64,000 nucleotides of DNA from Paraburkholderia sp. LEh10 (GCF_017814945.1 NZ_JAGIPX010000019.1:1-64000), one strand, 5' to 3'. Positions 9,267 through 18,061 are shown, counted from the stretch's first letter. Notes: generated by a model not told the origin, from the sequence alone. Numbers and translations are program-made.

Positions 9267-10238
9267 TTAGACGTTCCAGACTTCGCCGAACACGCGTAGC
9301 CAGTTCTCGCCCATCACTTTCCTGATGCGCGTCTCGCTCCAGCCCGCGCGCTCCATCGCGGCCGTCAGGTTCGGAAACTCGCCGATCGTGCGAATGCCCT
9401 CGGGGTTCACGACCTTGCCGAAGTTCGTCAGACGGCGATAACGGCCCTTGTCATGCGTGATCCAGTCGAAGAACTCCGTCGTGTAGCCTTGCGTGAAGTC
9501 GGTGCCGATACCGACGCGGTCTTCGCCGATCAGATCGACGACGTATTCGATCGCTTCGAGATAGTCCTCGACGGTCGCATCGGGGCCGCGCTTGAGGAAC
9601 GGCGCGAACATCGTCACGCCGACGAAGCCGTTCGCGTCGGCGATCTCCTTCAGTTGTTCGTCGCTCTTGTTGCGCGGATGCTCCTTGAGACCCGAAGGAC
9701 AGCAGTGCGAATACGTGACCGGCTTCTTCGAGCAGGCGATTGCGTCGGACGAGGTCTTCGCGCCGACGTGCGACAGGTCGACCATGATGCCGACGCGGTT
9801 CATCTCCTGGATCACTTCGCGGCCGTAACCCGAGAGACCGCCGTCCGCTTCATAGCAGCCGGTGCCGACGAGGTTCTGCGTGTTGTAGCAAAGCTGCACC
9901 ACGTTCACGCCGAGATCCTTGAACACTTCGATATAGCCGAGGTTGTCCTCGAACGCATACGAGTTCTGGAAGCCGAAGATGATCCCCGTCTTGTTCTCCT
10001 TCTTCGCGCGCAGGATGTCGTCGGTCGTGCGCACGAGCGTCAGGATCTCGCTGTATTCGCGGATCTGCTGCTTCATTTCCGCGATGTTGTCGATGGTCTT
10101 CTGGAAGTCTTCCCATACGGAGACCGTGCAGTTGACGGCAGTGACACCGCCCTTTCTCATATCCTCGAACACCGAGCGGTCGAACTTCGAGATGTTCAGG
10201 CCGTCGATGATGATGCTGCTCTCGTGCAGGTTGCTCAT
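9267..10238 (-). CDS. Peptidase M19 (renal dipeptidase)-like protein
   Basis: A 323-residue member of the membrane-dipeptidase (M19) family. Two histidine-bearing metal motifs are visible (VDLSHVG and PVTYSHCCP), as is GIGTDFTQGY near the C terminus. The N-terminal HxD metal motif of classical enzymes is replaced here by DGLNIS, so a standard dipeptidase mechanism is doubtful. Such proteins are conserved in choline/betaine/carnitine clusters, where their substrate is unknown. No membrane anchor or signal peptide is seen. It is co-oriented between glyA and the DUF5943 gene with short gaps (42 and 28 bp). Confidence 0.8.
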   Translation of the reverse strand: MSNLHESSIIIDGLNISKFDRSVFEDMRKGGVTAVNCTVSVWEDFQKTIDNIAEMKQQIREYSEILTLVRTTDDILRAKKENKTGIIFGFQNSYAFEDNLGYIEVFKDLGVNVVQLCYNTQNLVGTGCYEADGGLSGYGREVIQEMNRVGIMVDLSHVGAKTSSDAIACSKKPVTYSHCCPSGLKEHPRNKSDEQLKEIADANGFVGVTMFAPFLKRGPDATVEDYLEAIEYVVDLIGEDRVGIGTDFTQGYTTEFFDWITHDKGRYRRLTNFGKVVNPEGIRTIGEFPNLTAAMERAGWSETRIRKVMGENWLRVFGEVWNV

Positions 10239-10280
10239 GCTTGACTCCGTAGCGGTGGTGCGTTCGTGTTCAGGGGCGGC

Positions 10281-11555
10281 TCAGTAGATCGGGAAGCGTT
10301 CGCACAGCGCGAAGATTTCGCGGCGCACGCGCTGCTCGGTTGCGGCATCGCCATCGGGATGCGTGCGCAGCGCGTCGAACACTTCGAGAATCAGCCGGCC
10401 GATATCGCGGAACTCGGCGACCCCGAAGCCGCGCGTCGTGCCCGCCGGAGTGCCCAGTCGAACGCCCGACGTGACCGTTGGCTTTTCCGTATCGAACGGA
10501 ATGCCGTTCTTGTTGCAGGTGATGCCAGCGCGTTCGAGCGCCTGCTCGACTTGCGTGCCCTTCAAACCCTTCGGCCGCAGATCGACGAGCAGCAGATGGT
10601 TGTCGGTGCCGCCCGTCACGAGATCGACACCGCCTTGCTTCAGCACTTCGCCCAGCGCTTGCGCGTTGGCCAGCACGTTGTCGATATAGGTCTTGAAGCT
10701 GTCTTCCAGCGCTTCGCCGAACGCGACCGCCTTGCCAGCGATCACATGCATCAGCGGACCGCCCTGAAGGCCTGGGAACACAGCCGAGTTGATCTTCTTC
10801 GCGATGTCTTCGTCGTTGGTCAGCACGAAGCCGCCGCGCGGACCGCGCAGCGTCTTGTGCGTGGTCGACGTGACGACGTGCGCATACTCGATGGGATTCG
10901 GATGACGGCCCGCCGCGATCACGCCTGCGATGTGCGCCATATCGACCATCAGCTTCGCGCCGACGCTATCGGCAATCGCCCGGAAGCGCGCGAAGTCCAG
11001 CACGCGCGGATAAGCCGAGAAGCCCGCGATGATCATCGACGGCTTGTGCTCGTGCGCGAGCTTTTCGATCTGGTCGTAGTCGATGCGCATCGTCTCGCGA
11101 TTCACGCCGTACTGGACCGCGTTGAACCACTTGCCCGACAGAGCGGGCTTCGCGCCGTGCGTGAGATGCCCGCCCGCGTCGAGCGACATGCCGAGAATCG
11201 TGTCGCCCGGCTTCGCGAGCGCGAGCATCACGGAGCCGTTCGCCTGCGCGCCAGAGTGCGGCTGCACGTTGGCAAAGCCCGCGTTGAAGAGCTTCTTGAT
11301 CCGTTCGATCGCGAGCGCTTCCACTTCGTCGACGTACTCGCAACCGCCGTAGTAGCGTTTGCCCGGATAGCCTTCCGCGTATTTGTTGGTCAGCACCGAG
11401 CCTTGCGCTTCGAGCACCGCGCGCGACACGATGTTTTCCGACGCGATCAGCTCGACCTGCGACTGCTGGCGTTCGAGTTCCTTGAGCACCGACTTGCGCA
11501 CGGCTGCGTCACGTTCGGCGAGGGTCTGCGAGAAGAAAGGGTTGGCGTTCGACAT
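10281..11555 (-). CDS. glyA: Serine hydroxymethyltransferase
   Basis: PLP enzyme interconverting glycine plus methylene-tetrahydrofolate with serine. The 424-residue length matches bacterial GlyA. The PLP lysine motif VVTSTTHKTLRGPRGG and EGYPGKRYYGGCEYVD are intact. As first gene of the operon it would consume glycine and C1 units released by stepwise demethylation of betaine, so it is probably a catabolic second copy and not the housekeeping enzyme (inference). The long upstream intergenic region shared with gbdR should contain the operon promoter. Confidence 0.95.
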   Translation of the reverse strand: MSNANPFFSQTLAERDAAVRKSVLKELERQQSQVELIASENIVSRAVLEAQGSVLTNKYAEGYPGKRYYGGCEYVDEVEALAIERIKKLFNAGFANVQPHSGAQANGSVMLALAKPGDTILGMSLDAGGHLTHGAKPALSGKWFNAVQYGVNRETMRIDYDQIEKLAHEHKPSMIIAGFSAYPRVLDFARFRAIADSVGAKLMVDMAHIAGVIAAGRHPNPIEYAHVVTSTTHKTLRGPRGGFVLTNDEDIAKKINSAVFPGLQGGPLMHVIAGKAVAFGEALEDSFKTYIDNVLANAQALGEVLKQGGVDLVTGGTDNHLLLVDLRPKGLKGTQVEQALERAGITCNKNGIPFDTEKPTVTSGVRLGTPAGTTRGFGVAEFRDIGRLILEVFDALRTHPDGDAATEQRVRREIFALCERFPIY

Positions 11556-12071
11556 GGCGTCCGTTCAGTTGTCCGTTGATGACCGAAAAGCGAAAAGAGT
11601 GTGCGACGCCAACTATCCAGTTCCACGCTATCCCTTGACTGGACGGGCATTGCACGACCTCCACCGACGGTTCTATTCTTGTCTTTAGCCCGACTCGTCA
11701 ATTTACGAATTCAGACGCGTTCTTTGCCTTTTCCGCCATGCAAGTCCGTTTTGGACAAGTGATGCGCAGCGACCGGTCGTGCTAAATGGCAATGCCGATC
11801 CGCCCGATTGAAACGCCGATACGATGGTGCAACGCAGCGTCGCCGCCCGTTCAGCGGCAGCCGACAGGCACCGCATGTGCGCGCAACGGGCTCGCCGGCA
11901 GTGCGGCGATTGCACAGCGGCGGTGCGCTCGCGCGCATTCAAGCCGGCATTCCCTTTATCCAGCCAGGGTTTAGCCGTATGGCATGGTTGTTGCGCTCAC
12001 TCGCAGAATAACAAGGCGGCTTCCCCACGACCGCCGCACCAGAACATCGAGCAGGAAGGAACGCCGGAAAC
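11556..12071. promoter_or_regulatory. Divergent control region between glyA operon and gbdR
   Basis: 516 bp with no convincing gene. It separates the divergent betaine operon and its regulator and must contain both promoters. I see a short imperfect inverted pair GTCC-N5-GGAC near 11746-11758, which could be a regulator half-site pair but is not strong. A purine-rich Shine-Dalgarno-like run (AGGAAGGAACG) precedes gbdR. No riboswitch fold was recognised by eye. Confidence 0.5.
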
Positions 12072-13088
12072 ATGTCGCCCGATCGAACCGCGTCGTTATC
12101 GCACTTCGCGTTCATGCCGCTACCCAATTTCACGATGATCGCGTTCACGAACGCGATCGAAGTGCTGCGCATGGCCAACTATCTGAGCGGGCAATCCCTC
12201 TACAGATGGTCAATCATCAGCCCCGACGGCGGCCCCGTCACGGCAAGCAATGGACTGTCTGTCGATACGGGTCCCGCCGAATGCGTCGGCGCGCCGGACA
12301 TCGTGTTCGTCTGCGGCGGCATCGACGTGCAGCGCGAAACCACGCCCGAGCATCTTTCGGCGCTGCGCCGCTTCGCGCGCGCGGGCGTCGTGCTGGGCAG
12401 CCTGTGCACGGGCACCTATGCGCTCGCGAAGTCGGGCCTGCTCGCGGGCTATGCGTGCGCAATTCACTGGGAGAACATGTCGGCGCTCAAGGAAGAGTTT
12501 CCCGACACGCGCTTCCTGAAAGAACTCTTCGTGATCGACCGCGACCGCGTGACCTGCACGGGCGGCGTCGCGCCACTCGACATGATGCTGAACCTGATTG
12601 CGGCGCGCGTCGGCACGCCGCGCGTCACGCAGATCGCCGAGCAGTTCATCGTCGAGCATGTGCGCGACAACAACGCGCAGCAGCGCATGCCTTTGGTGGC
12701 GCGGCTCGGGTCCGCGAACAAGTCCTTGTTCGAGGTCATTGCGTTGATGGAGAACAACATCGAGGAGCCGCTGTCGAGGGAAGAGCTCGCGCGGCTCGCG
12801 AATATGTCACAGCGGCAATTGCAGCGGCTGTTCCGGGAACATCTCGGCATGACGCCGACACATTATTATCTGACCCTGCGGTTGCGCCGCGCGCGCGAGT
12901 TGCTGTTGCAGACGGATATGTCGATCATGCATATCACGATGGCGTGCGGGTTCCAGTCCGCGTGCCACTTCAGCAAGAGCTACCGTGATGCGTTTGGGAC
13001 CGCTCCTACCCGGGAGCGGCGCAGGCAGGTGGCGCCGCTTGCGCATCCCGTGATGGATGTTTTGGCGGGTGCGCCTGTGCATGTCTGA
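12072..13088 (+). CDS. gbdR: GlxA-family AraC regulator of betaine catabolism
   Basis: A 338-residue transcriptional regulator. The N-terminal two thirds are a DJ-1/PfpI-like (GATase-1) sensory domain, including FVCGGIDVQ, GSLCTGTYALAKSGLL and CTGGVAPLDMMLNLI. The C-terminal third is a double helix-turn-helix AraC domain (LARLANMSQRQLQRLFREHL; MACGFQSACHFSKSYRDAFG). This is the build of GbdR, which senses betaine or dimethylglycine and activates gbc/dgc/glyA genes. Its divergent position facing the operon supports that job. CdhR or other GlxA proteins look similar, so the symbol rests on context. Confidence 0.85.
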   Translation: MSPDRTASLSHFAFMPLPNFTMIAFTNAIEVLRMANYLSGQSLYRWSIISPDGGPVTASNGLSVDTGPAECVGAPDIVFVCGGIDVQRETTPEHLSALRRFARAGVVLGSLCTGTYALAKSGLLAGYACAIHWENMSALKEEFPDTRFLKELFVIDRDRVTCTGGVAPLDMMLNLIAARVGTPRVTQIAEQFIVEHVRDNNAQQRMPLVARLGSANKSLFEVIALMENNIEEPLSREELARLANMSQRQLQRLFREHLGMTPTHYYLTLRLRRARELLLQTDMSIMHITMACGFQSACHFSKSYRDAFGTAPTRERRRQVAPLAHPVMDVLAGAPVHV

Positions 13089-13255
13089 ATGTTTTTTTGT
13101 CTGCGACGCTGTTGGATTTGTTTTGCCGCTATCGCTGGCATCCGCGATGCGGTTTTGTTTTGCTGGCATCCGCGATGCGCCTTATGTTTTGCCACTATCG
13201 CTGGCATCCGCGATAGCGCCTCGCGGCGCGGGCGTCGCCCCTGTGCGGGGCGGCA

Positions 13256-13287
13256 CCTACTTTCTTTGCCGCGGCAAAGAAAGTAGG
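13256..13287. repeat. 32-bp perfect palindrome, left arm
   Basis: Perfect dyad with CCTAC at one end, GTAGG at the other and CCGCGG at the centre. Compared with the right-arm copy, the outer bases differ (CCTAC against CTTAC) but both halves changed together, so symmetry is kept. Confidence 0.85.
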
Positions 13288-13745
13288 CAAAGAAAGCCGC
13301 TCACACCGCCAAACCTTGACCGTTAGCCACGGGCTCCCAACGTCCCCATGTTTATCGCGGCAGTGTGCTCGCCCACGCCCGTTGCCTGCGCACTGAGCGG
13401 CGCCTCACCCGCTTCATGCACCCGCGTTGCAAACGACAACCTCGATTATCCAGCGCCTGTGCGGCAAACATATGTAGGCCGTCGCGCCATCAGAATACCC
13501 TCGCTGCGCGACACACCCACACAGTTCGGGCGCTGCCCTGCGATGCGCGACAACCAACATATGTTTGCCGCTAACGGGCAGTAAAACCTCAGGACGGTTA
13601 GCTGTTGTGCCAGTGCATGAAGTGGGTGAGGCTTCAATCAGCGCGTGGGCAATGGGCAAGTTCAGCACGCTGCCATGCGAAGCGCGGGGACGTTGAGAGC
13701 CCGTGGAAAAGCGTCAAGCACTGGCGGGGTGAGCGGCTTTCTTTG

Positions 13746-13777
13746 CTTACTTTCTTTGCCGCGGCAAAGAAAGTAAG
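13746..13777. repeat. 32-bp perfect palindrome, right arm
   Basis: Perfect dyad with outer CTTAC/GTAAG and central CCGCGG. It matches the window-start copy at 30-61 except for one central base, and mirrors the copy at 13256-13287. Confidence 0.85.
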
Positions 13778-13817
13778 TGCCGCCCCGCACAGGGGCAACA
13801 CCCGCGCCGCGAGGCGC

Positions 13818-13950
13818 ATCGCGGATGCCAGCGCAAAGGCAAAACAACCCGCAATCGCGGATGCCAGCGCAAGGGCAAAACAAAACCGCAATCGCGGATG
13901 CCAGCGCAAGGGCAAAACAAAACCGCAATCACGGATGCCAGCGACAGCGG
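13818..13950 (+). repeat. 36/37-bp tandem repeat
   Basis: Three nearly identical units starting at 13818, 13854 and 13891, each beginning ATCGCGGATGCCAGCGCAA and ending in a CAAAACAAAACCGCA-type tail, followed by a decayed fourth at 13928. A shorter inverted counterpart of about two to three units lies at 13127-13215. Units are directly adjacent without spacers, so this is not a CRISPR array. Confidence 0.8.
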
Positions 13951-14071
13951 ACAAAAAACCAACAGCGTCGCAGACAAAAAAACAAAAACAAAAACAAATC
14001 CGGCGTGGTTTGCACCACCGCCCCCAATTGCGCTATGGTGAATGCCACCGCGTCGCGCACAGAGACCCCTC

Positions 14072-16615
14072 ATGGCTGACACCGACAACGAGCTGACTCC
14101 CATCGATACGACTACCCTCGCGCCGCAGCAATTCTCCCACGACGTACTGCTCGAAAAATACGCCAAAGGCAACGAGCGCACAGCCGATGACGTATATCGA
14201 CGCGTCGCGCGCGGTGTAGCAATGGCCGAACCCGAAGCCTTGCGCCCCGCTATCGAAGCGCGCTTCGCCGAGAACCTGCAGAACGGCGCGCTCGGCGCGG
14301 GCCGCATCATGAGCGCAGCGGGCACGGGCATCGCGGCCACGCTCATCAACTGCTTCGTGCAGCCCGTGGGCGACAGCATTCAGGGCGTCGATGAACAAGG
14401 TCTGCCCGGCATCTATGTCGCGCTGCTGCAAGCCGCCGAAACGATGCGGCGCGGCGGCGGCGTCGGCTACAACTTCTCCGCGATCCGGCCGCGCGGCGCG
14501 CGCGTGAAGACGACGAGCTCGTCGGCATCAGGACCGTGCAGCTATATCGATGTGTTCGACGCGTCGTGCCGCACCGTCGAAAGCGCAGGCTCGCGGCGCG
14601 GCGCGCAGATGGCCGTGCTCGATTGCACGCATCCCGACCTGCTCGAATTCATCGAAGCCAAGCACTCGAAAGGCCGCTGGAACAACTTCAACATCTCCGT
14701 CGCCGTGACGGACGAATTCATGCGCGCCGTCGAAAAGGACGAGATGTGGCAGCTCGTGCATCGCGCCGAGCCGTCGCCCGCAATGCGCGCAGCCAACGAT
14801 ATGCGTCAGCGCGAAGACGGCATGTGGGTCTACACCGAACGGCGCGCGAAAGAGATCTTCGACCGCATCATGCGCTCGACCTACGATATCGCCGAACCAG
14901 GCGTCGTGTTCATGTCGAGGATGAACGACGACAACAATCTGCGCGCGGTAGAAACGATTCGCGCAACCAATCCTTGCGGCGAACAGCCGCTGCCGCCTTA
15001 TGGCTGCTGCAACCTGGGGCCGCTCAATCTGACGCGCTTCGTGATCGATCCGTTTGCGCAGCGTCACGGCCGCCAGCCGTCGTTCGACTGGGACGCGCTC
15101 GCGCAACGCACGCGCACTCATGTGCGCTTCCTCGACGATGTGCTCGACGTGACGCTATGGCCGCTGCCGCAGCAATACGACGAATCGCGTGCCAAGCGGC
15201 GCATCGGTGTCGGCTTCACGGGGCTCGGCGATACGCTGGTGATGATGGGCTTGCGCTATCACTCTCAGGAGGGCCGCGATTTCGCCGTGCGCATCGCGCG
15301 GCTGATGCGCGACGAAGCGTACCGCGCATCCGTCGAACTCGCGCGCGAGCGCGGCGCGTTTGCGCTCTTCAACGCGAAGCAATATCTCGAAGACGGCACC
15401 TTCGCGTCGCGCCTGCCCGACGACATCAAGGATTCGATCCGCAAGCATGGCATCCGCAACAGCCACCTGCTGTCGATCGCGCCGACGGGCACCGTCAGCC
15501 TCGCGTTCGCGGACAACGCATCGAATGGCATCGAGCCCGCGTTCTCGTGGACCTATACGCGCATGAAGATGATGGCGGACGGCAGCCGCGAGCAGTTCGC
15601 CGTCGAAGATCACGCGTACCGTCTGTATCGCGAACTGGGCGGCGACGTCGGCAACCTGCCCGACTATTTCGTCAGCGCACTCGAGATGTCGGCGCGCGAC
15701 CATCTCGACATGATGGCCGCCGTGCAGCCGTTCATCGACACGTCGATATCGAAGACGGTCAACGTGCCCGCCGACTATCCGTTCGACGCATTCGAAAGCC
15801 TCTATTTCGATGCCTGGAAGAGCGGCCTCAAGGGTCTCGCCACCTATCGTCCGAACGAAACGCTGGGCGCGGTGCTGAGCGTGACGCAGGAACCCGCTTC
15901 GACGCCCGACGACGCGCTCGCGGAGATCGACCAGGACCCGCTGCGCATCGCAATCGATCATCGGCCGAAAGGCGAATTGCCCGCGATCATTGAGAAGGTC
16001 GAATACCTGACGGCGGCGGGCAAGAAGTCGCTGTACCTGGCCGTGTCGTTCATCGAGGTGACGGGGCGCGTGAGCGGCGAGGAAGTGACGATCGAACGGC
16101 CCATCGAGTTCTTCATTCCCGCCGGACAGCGCGACGAATCGCAGCAATGGATCACCGCGACGATGCGCTCGCTTTCGCTTGCCGCGCGCGGCGGCTTCGT
16201 CGCACGCAATTTGCAGGACCTGCGCAAGGTGTCGTGGGATCGCGGACAGGTGCGGCTTGGCGAAGTGCAGCGCCTCGATGGACATCGTTCGCCGCGCTGG
16301 CACGATTCGGAAGTCGCCGCGCTCGCGTATGCGCTTCAGCAAATCCTGCATCGGCGCGGTTTTCTCGATGCAGAAGGCAACCAGGTGCCGTCGCGCCTGC
16401 TTGCGCGCTTGCCGCGCGGCCACGCGAATCCCAATGCGTCGTCTGCGGACAACACGCTCTCGGCTATTGAAGATGAATCGGCGGAAGAACGCGGCGTTCA
16501 GGCGCTGCGCACGATGCATGGCCGCACATGTGGCCATTGCGGCGCGAATGCGGTGATCCGCAAGGATGGTTGCGACTTTTGCACCGCATGCGGCGAAATC
16601 GGCGCATGCGGGTAG
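14072..16615 (+). CDS. nrdJ: Class II (adenosylcobalamin-dependent) ribonucleotide reductase
   Basis: Reduces ribonucleotides to deoxyribonucleotides using vitamin B12 radical chemistry, without oxygen and without a small subunit. The 847-residue protein contains the family's ATNPCGEQPLPPYGCCNLG active-site segment, LLSIAPTGTVSL and SNGIEPAFSW. A C-terminal cysteine-rich tail (CGHCGANAV, CDFCTACGEIGACG) should rereduce the active site. I chose ATG 14072 (MADTDNEL); an upstream in-frame ATG at 14042 adds a poorly conserved leader lying in repeat-flanking DNA. Its neighbours are functions useful at low oxygen. It is convergent with bktB. Confidence 0.93.
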   Translation: MADTDNELTPIDTTTLAPQQFSHDVLLEKYAKGNERTADDVYRRVARGVAMAEPEALRPAIEARFAENLQNGALGAGRIMSAAGTGIAATLINCFVQPVGDSIQGVDEQGLPGIYVALLQAAETMRRGGGVGYNFSAIRPRGARVKTTSSSASGPCSYIDVFDASCRTVESAGSRRGAQMAVLDCTHPDLLEFIEAKHSKGRWNNFNISVAVTDEFMRAVEKDEMWQLVHRAEPSPAMRAANDMRQREDGMWVYTERRAKEIFDRIMRSTYDIAEPGVVFMSRMNDDNNLRAVETIRATNPCGEQPLPPYGCCNLGPLNLTRFVIDPFAQRHGRQPSFDWDALAQRTRTHVRFLDDVLDVTLWPLPQQYDESRAKRRIGVGFTGLGDTLVMMGLRYHSQEGRDFAVRIARLMRDEAYRASVELARERGAFALFNAKQYLEDGTFASRLPDDIKDSIRKHGIRNSHLLSIAPTGTVSLAFADNASNGIEPAFSWTYTRMKMMADGSREQFAVEDHAYRLYRELGGDVGNLPDYFVSALEMSARDHLDMMAAVQPFIDTSISKTVNVPADYPFDAFESLYFDAWKSGLKGLATYRPNETLGAVLSVTQEPASTPDDALAEIDQDPLRIAIDHRPKGELPAIIEKVEYLTAAGKKSLYLAVSFIEVTGRVSGEEVTIERPIEFFIPAGQRDESQQWITATMRSLSLAARGGFVARNLQDLRKVSWDRGQVRLGEVQRLDGHRSPRWHDSEVAALAYALQQILHRRGFLDAEGNQVPSRLLARLPRGHANPNASSADNTLSAIEDESAEERGVQALRTMHGRTCGHCGANAVIRKDGCDFCTACGEIGACG

Positions 16616-16623
16616 CGTCAGCC

Positions 16624-16656
16624 CCGGGGGCCAGTCTGTCTGGAGACGGGCCCCGG
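16624..16656. terminator. Convergent hairpin between nrdJ and bktB
   Basis: CCGGGGGCC and GGGCCCCGG form a 9-bp stem with one mismatch around an inner GTCT/AGAC stem. It lies in the 46-bp gap between two converging genes. There is no clear T-run on either side, so intrinsic termination is only likely. Confidence 0.45.
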
Positions 16657-16661
16657 CCCGC

Positions 16662-17849
16662 TTATTGAAGGTTTTCGAAAATGGCGGCAATACCCTGCCC
16701 GCCACCGATGCACATCGTCACAAGCGCATAGCGCCCGCCGATCCGCTGCAGTTCGTAAAGCGCCTTCACCGTAATCAGCGCCCCCGTCGCGCCAATCGGA
16801 TGGCCGAGGGAAATGCCGGAACCGTTCGGGTTGACTTTCGCGGGATCGAGTCTCAGCTCCTGCGTGACGGCGCACGCCTGGGCAGCGAACGCCTCGTTTG
16901 CCTCGATGACGTCCAGATCGGCGATCGAAAGGCCCGCGCGCTCCAGCGCCAGCCGCGTTGCCGGCACGGGCCCGATACCCATATGCAGCGGATCGACACC
17001 CGCATGCGCATACGCGACGAGACGCGCGAGCGGCCGGATGCCGCGTTGCTCGGCTGCCTTGCGCGACATCATCAGCACGGCGGCCGCTGCATCGTTGATG
17101 CCCGACGCGTTGCCCGCCGTCACCGTGCCGTTCTCCTTTGCGAATACCGGTTTGAGCTTCGCGAAGTCGTCGAGGGTCGCGTCCTCGCGCACGTGCTCGT
17201 CCGTATCGAAGGTCACGTCGCGGCCCTTGACCTTGCTCGTCACGGGCACGATCTGGCTCTTGAAGCGCCCTTCAGCGATCGCCCGCTCCGCGCGACGATG
17301 CGATTCCAGCGCCAGCGCGTCCTGCTGCTCGCGCGTAATGGAGAACTTTCGCGCGACGTTTTCCGCCGTGACGCCCATGGGCACCGTATGAAAAGGGTCG
17401 TTCAGCGCGCCGAGCATCATGTCGATGAGCCGCATGTCACCCATGCGCGCGCCAAAGCGCGCATCCACCGAAATGTACGGCGCGCGGCTCATGTTTTCCG
17501 CGCCCGCGCCGATCGCGACGTCGGCATCGCCGAGCAGGATCGTTTGCGCGGCGGACACGATCGCCTGCAGGCCGGAGCCGCACAGCCGGTTCACGTTGAA
17601 CGCCGGCGTCGACTGCGAAATGCCCGCATCGACGGCCGCGACCCGCGACAGATAGAAATCCTTCGGCTCGGTCGCGATCACATTGCCGAAGACGACGTGG
17701 TTGACGTCGTCGCCCGTCACGCCAGCTCGCGCCATCACTTCGCGCACGACGATCGTGCCAAGCACGGTCGGCGAGAAGTCTTTCAGGCTGCCGCCGAACT
17801 TGCCGATGGCGGTACGGACACCGCTGACTACTACCACTTCGTTGTTCAA
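16662..17849 (-). CDS. bktB: Beta-ketothiolase / acetyl-CoA C-acyltransferase
   Basis: Condenses or cleaves 3-ketoacyl-CoA. BktB of Cupriavidus supplies C4 and C5 monomer precursors for polyhydroxyalkanoate. The 395-residue protein aligns by eye with BktB over its whole length: NRLCGSGLQ with nucleophile Cys90, GHPIGATGA with the catalytic His, and CIGGGQG with the second Cys. The start is a TTG at 17849 supported by a GAAGGAGA Shine-Dalgarno sequence about 8 bp upstream. It is divergent from ldhA, and the region between them carries a pair of direct repeats also found upstream of phaJ. Confidence 0.88.
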   Translation of the reverse strand: MNNEVVVVSGVRTAIGKFGGSLKDFSPTVLGTIVVREVMARAGVTGDDVNHVVFGNVIATEPKDFYLSRVAAVDAGISQSTPAFNVNRLCGSGLQAIVSAAQTILLGDADVAIGAGAENMSRAPYISVDARFGARMGDMRLIDMMLGALNDPFHTVPMGVTAENVARKFSITREQQDALALESHRRAERAIAEGRFKSQIVPVTSKVKGRDVTFDTDEHVREDATLDDFAKLKPVFAKENGTVTAGNASGINDAAAAVLMMSRKAAEQRGIRPLARLVAYAHAGVDPLHMGIGPVPATRLALERAGLSIADLDVIEANEAFAAQACAVTQELRLDPAKVNPNGSGISLGHPIGATGALITVKALYELQRIGGRYALVTMCIGGGQGIAAIFENLQ

Positions 17850-17946
17850 CTTCTTCTCCTTCCATTCGTGGACGTTTCAACCGCGCGCGGCGAGCGTGGC
17901 GCCGGATCTTGCACCCACATCCTATCGCCAGCGTTCACCATCTGGA

Positions 17947-17982
17947 CTGTCAAAGCTGGCCTGTGTGCTGACAAATCTGGCC
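17947..17982 (+). promoter_or_regulatory. 21-bp-phased direct repeat upstream of ldhA/bktB
   Basis: CTGTCAAAGCTGGCC (17947-17961) and CTGACAAATCTGGCC (17968-17982) match at 13 of 15 positions. Their starts are 21 bp apart, two helical turns. They sit 98 bp from the bktB start and 105 bp from the ldhA start. A related pair with the same 21-bp spacing occurs upstream of phaJ. Probably binding sites of a dimeric regulator (inference). Confidence 0.5.
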
Positions 17983-18047
17983 ACTTCCGTCGCATGACGG
18001 GCGGCAGCACTGCATGCAATTGCGACTGGACGAGCAAACGGAAAAGG

Positions 18048-18061
18048 CGTTCAATTGAACG
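18048..18061. promoter_or_regulatory. 14-bp palindrome upstream of ldhA
   Basis: CGTTCAATTGAACG is a perfect palindrome 25 bp before the ldhA ATG, just ahead of its GGGAGG ribosome-binding site. The position fits an operator in the 5' leader. It does not match the FNR/ANR consensus TTGAT-N4-ATCAA. Confidence 0.4.

Larger units (their letters stand above)
13120..13960. repeat. Large imperfect inverted repeat (~840 bp)
   Basis: Facing copies of one repeat form a huge imperfect palindrome centred at about 13516. Matched pairs equidistant from the centre include GCATCCGCGATGC-type units near 13145 and 13885, 32-bp perfect palindromes at 13256-13287 and 13746-13777, CCACGGGCTC blocks at 13327-13346 and 13687-13706, and CGGCAAACATATGT at 13462-13475 opposite 13557-13570. 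Open frames inside are mirror images of each other and do not resemble proteins. It fills most of the gap between gbdR and nrdJ. Origin is unknown; it may be a chimera of two dispersed repeats or a non-autonomous mobile unit. Confidence 0.8.

Noticed and set aside
11556..11720. Glycine riboswitch ahead of glyA
   Set aside because: I could not identify the conserved tandem aptamer core; a covariance-model search would be needed to claim one.
13348..13668. Small proteins encoded in the region between gbdR and nrdJ
   Set aside because: The frames are mirror images produced by the inverted repeat and have no protein-like features or ribosome-binding sites.
13818..13950. CRISPR-like array
   Set aside because: The units are directly adjacent without unique spacers, and no cas genes are nearby; it is a tandem repeat inside the dispersed element.
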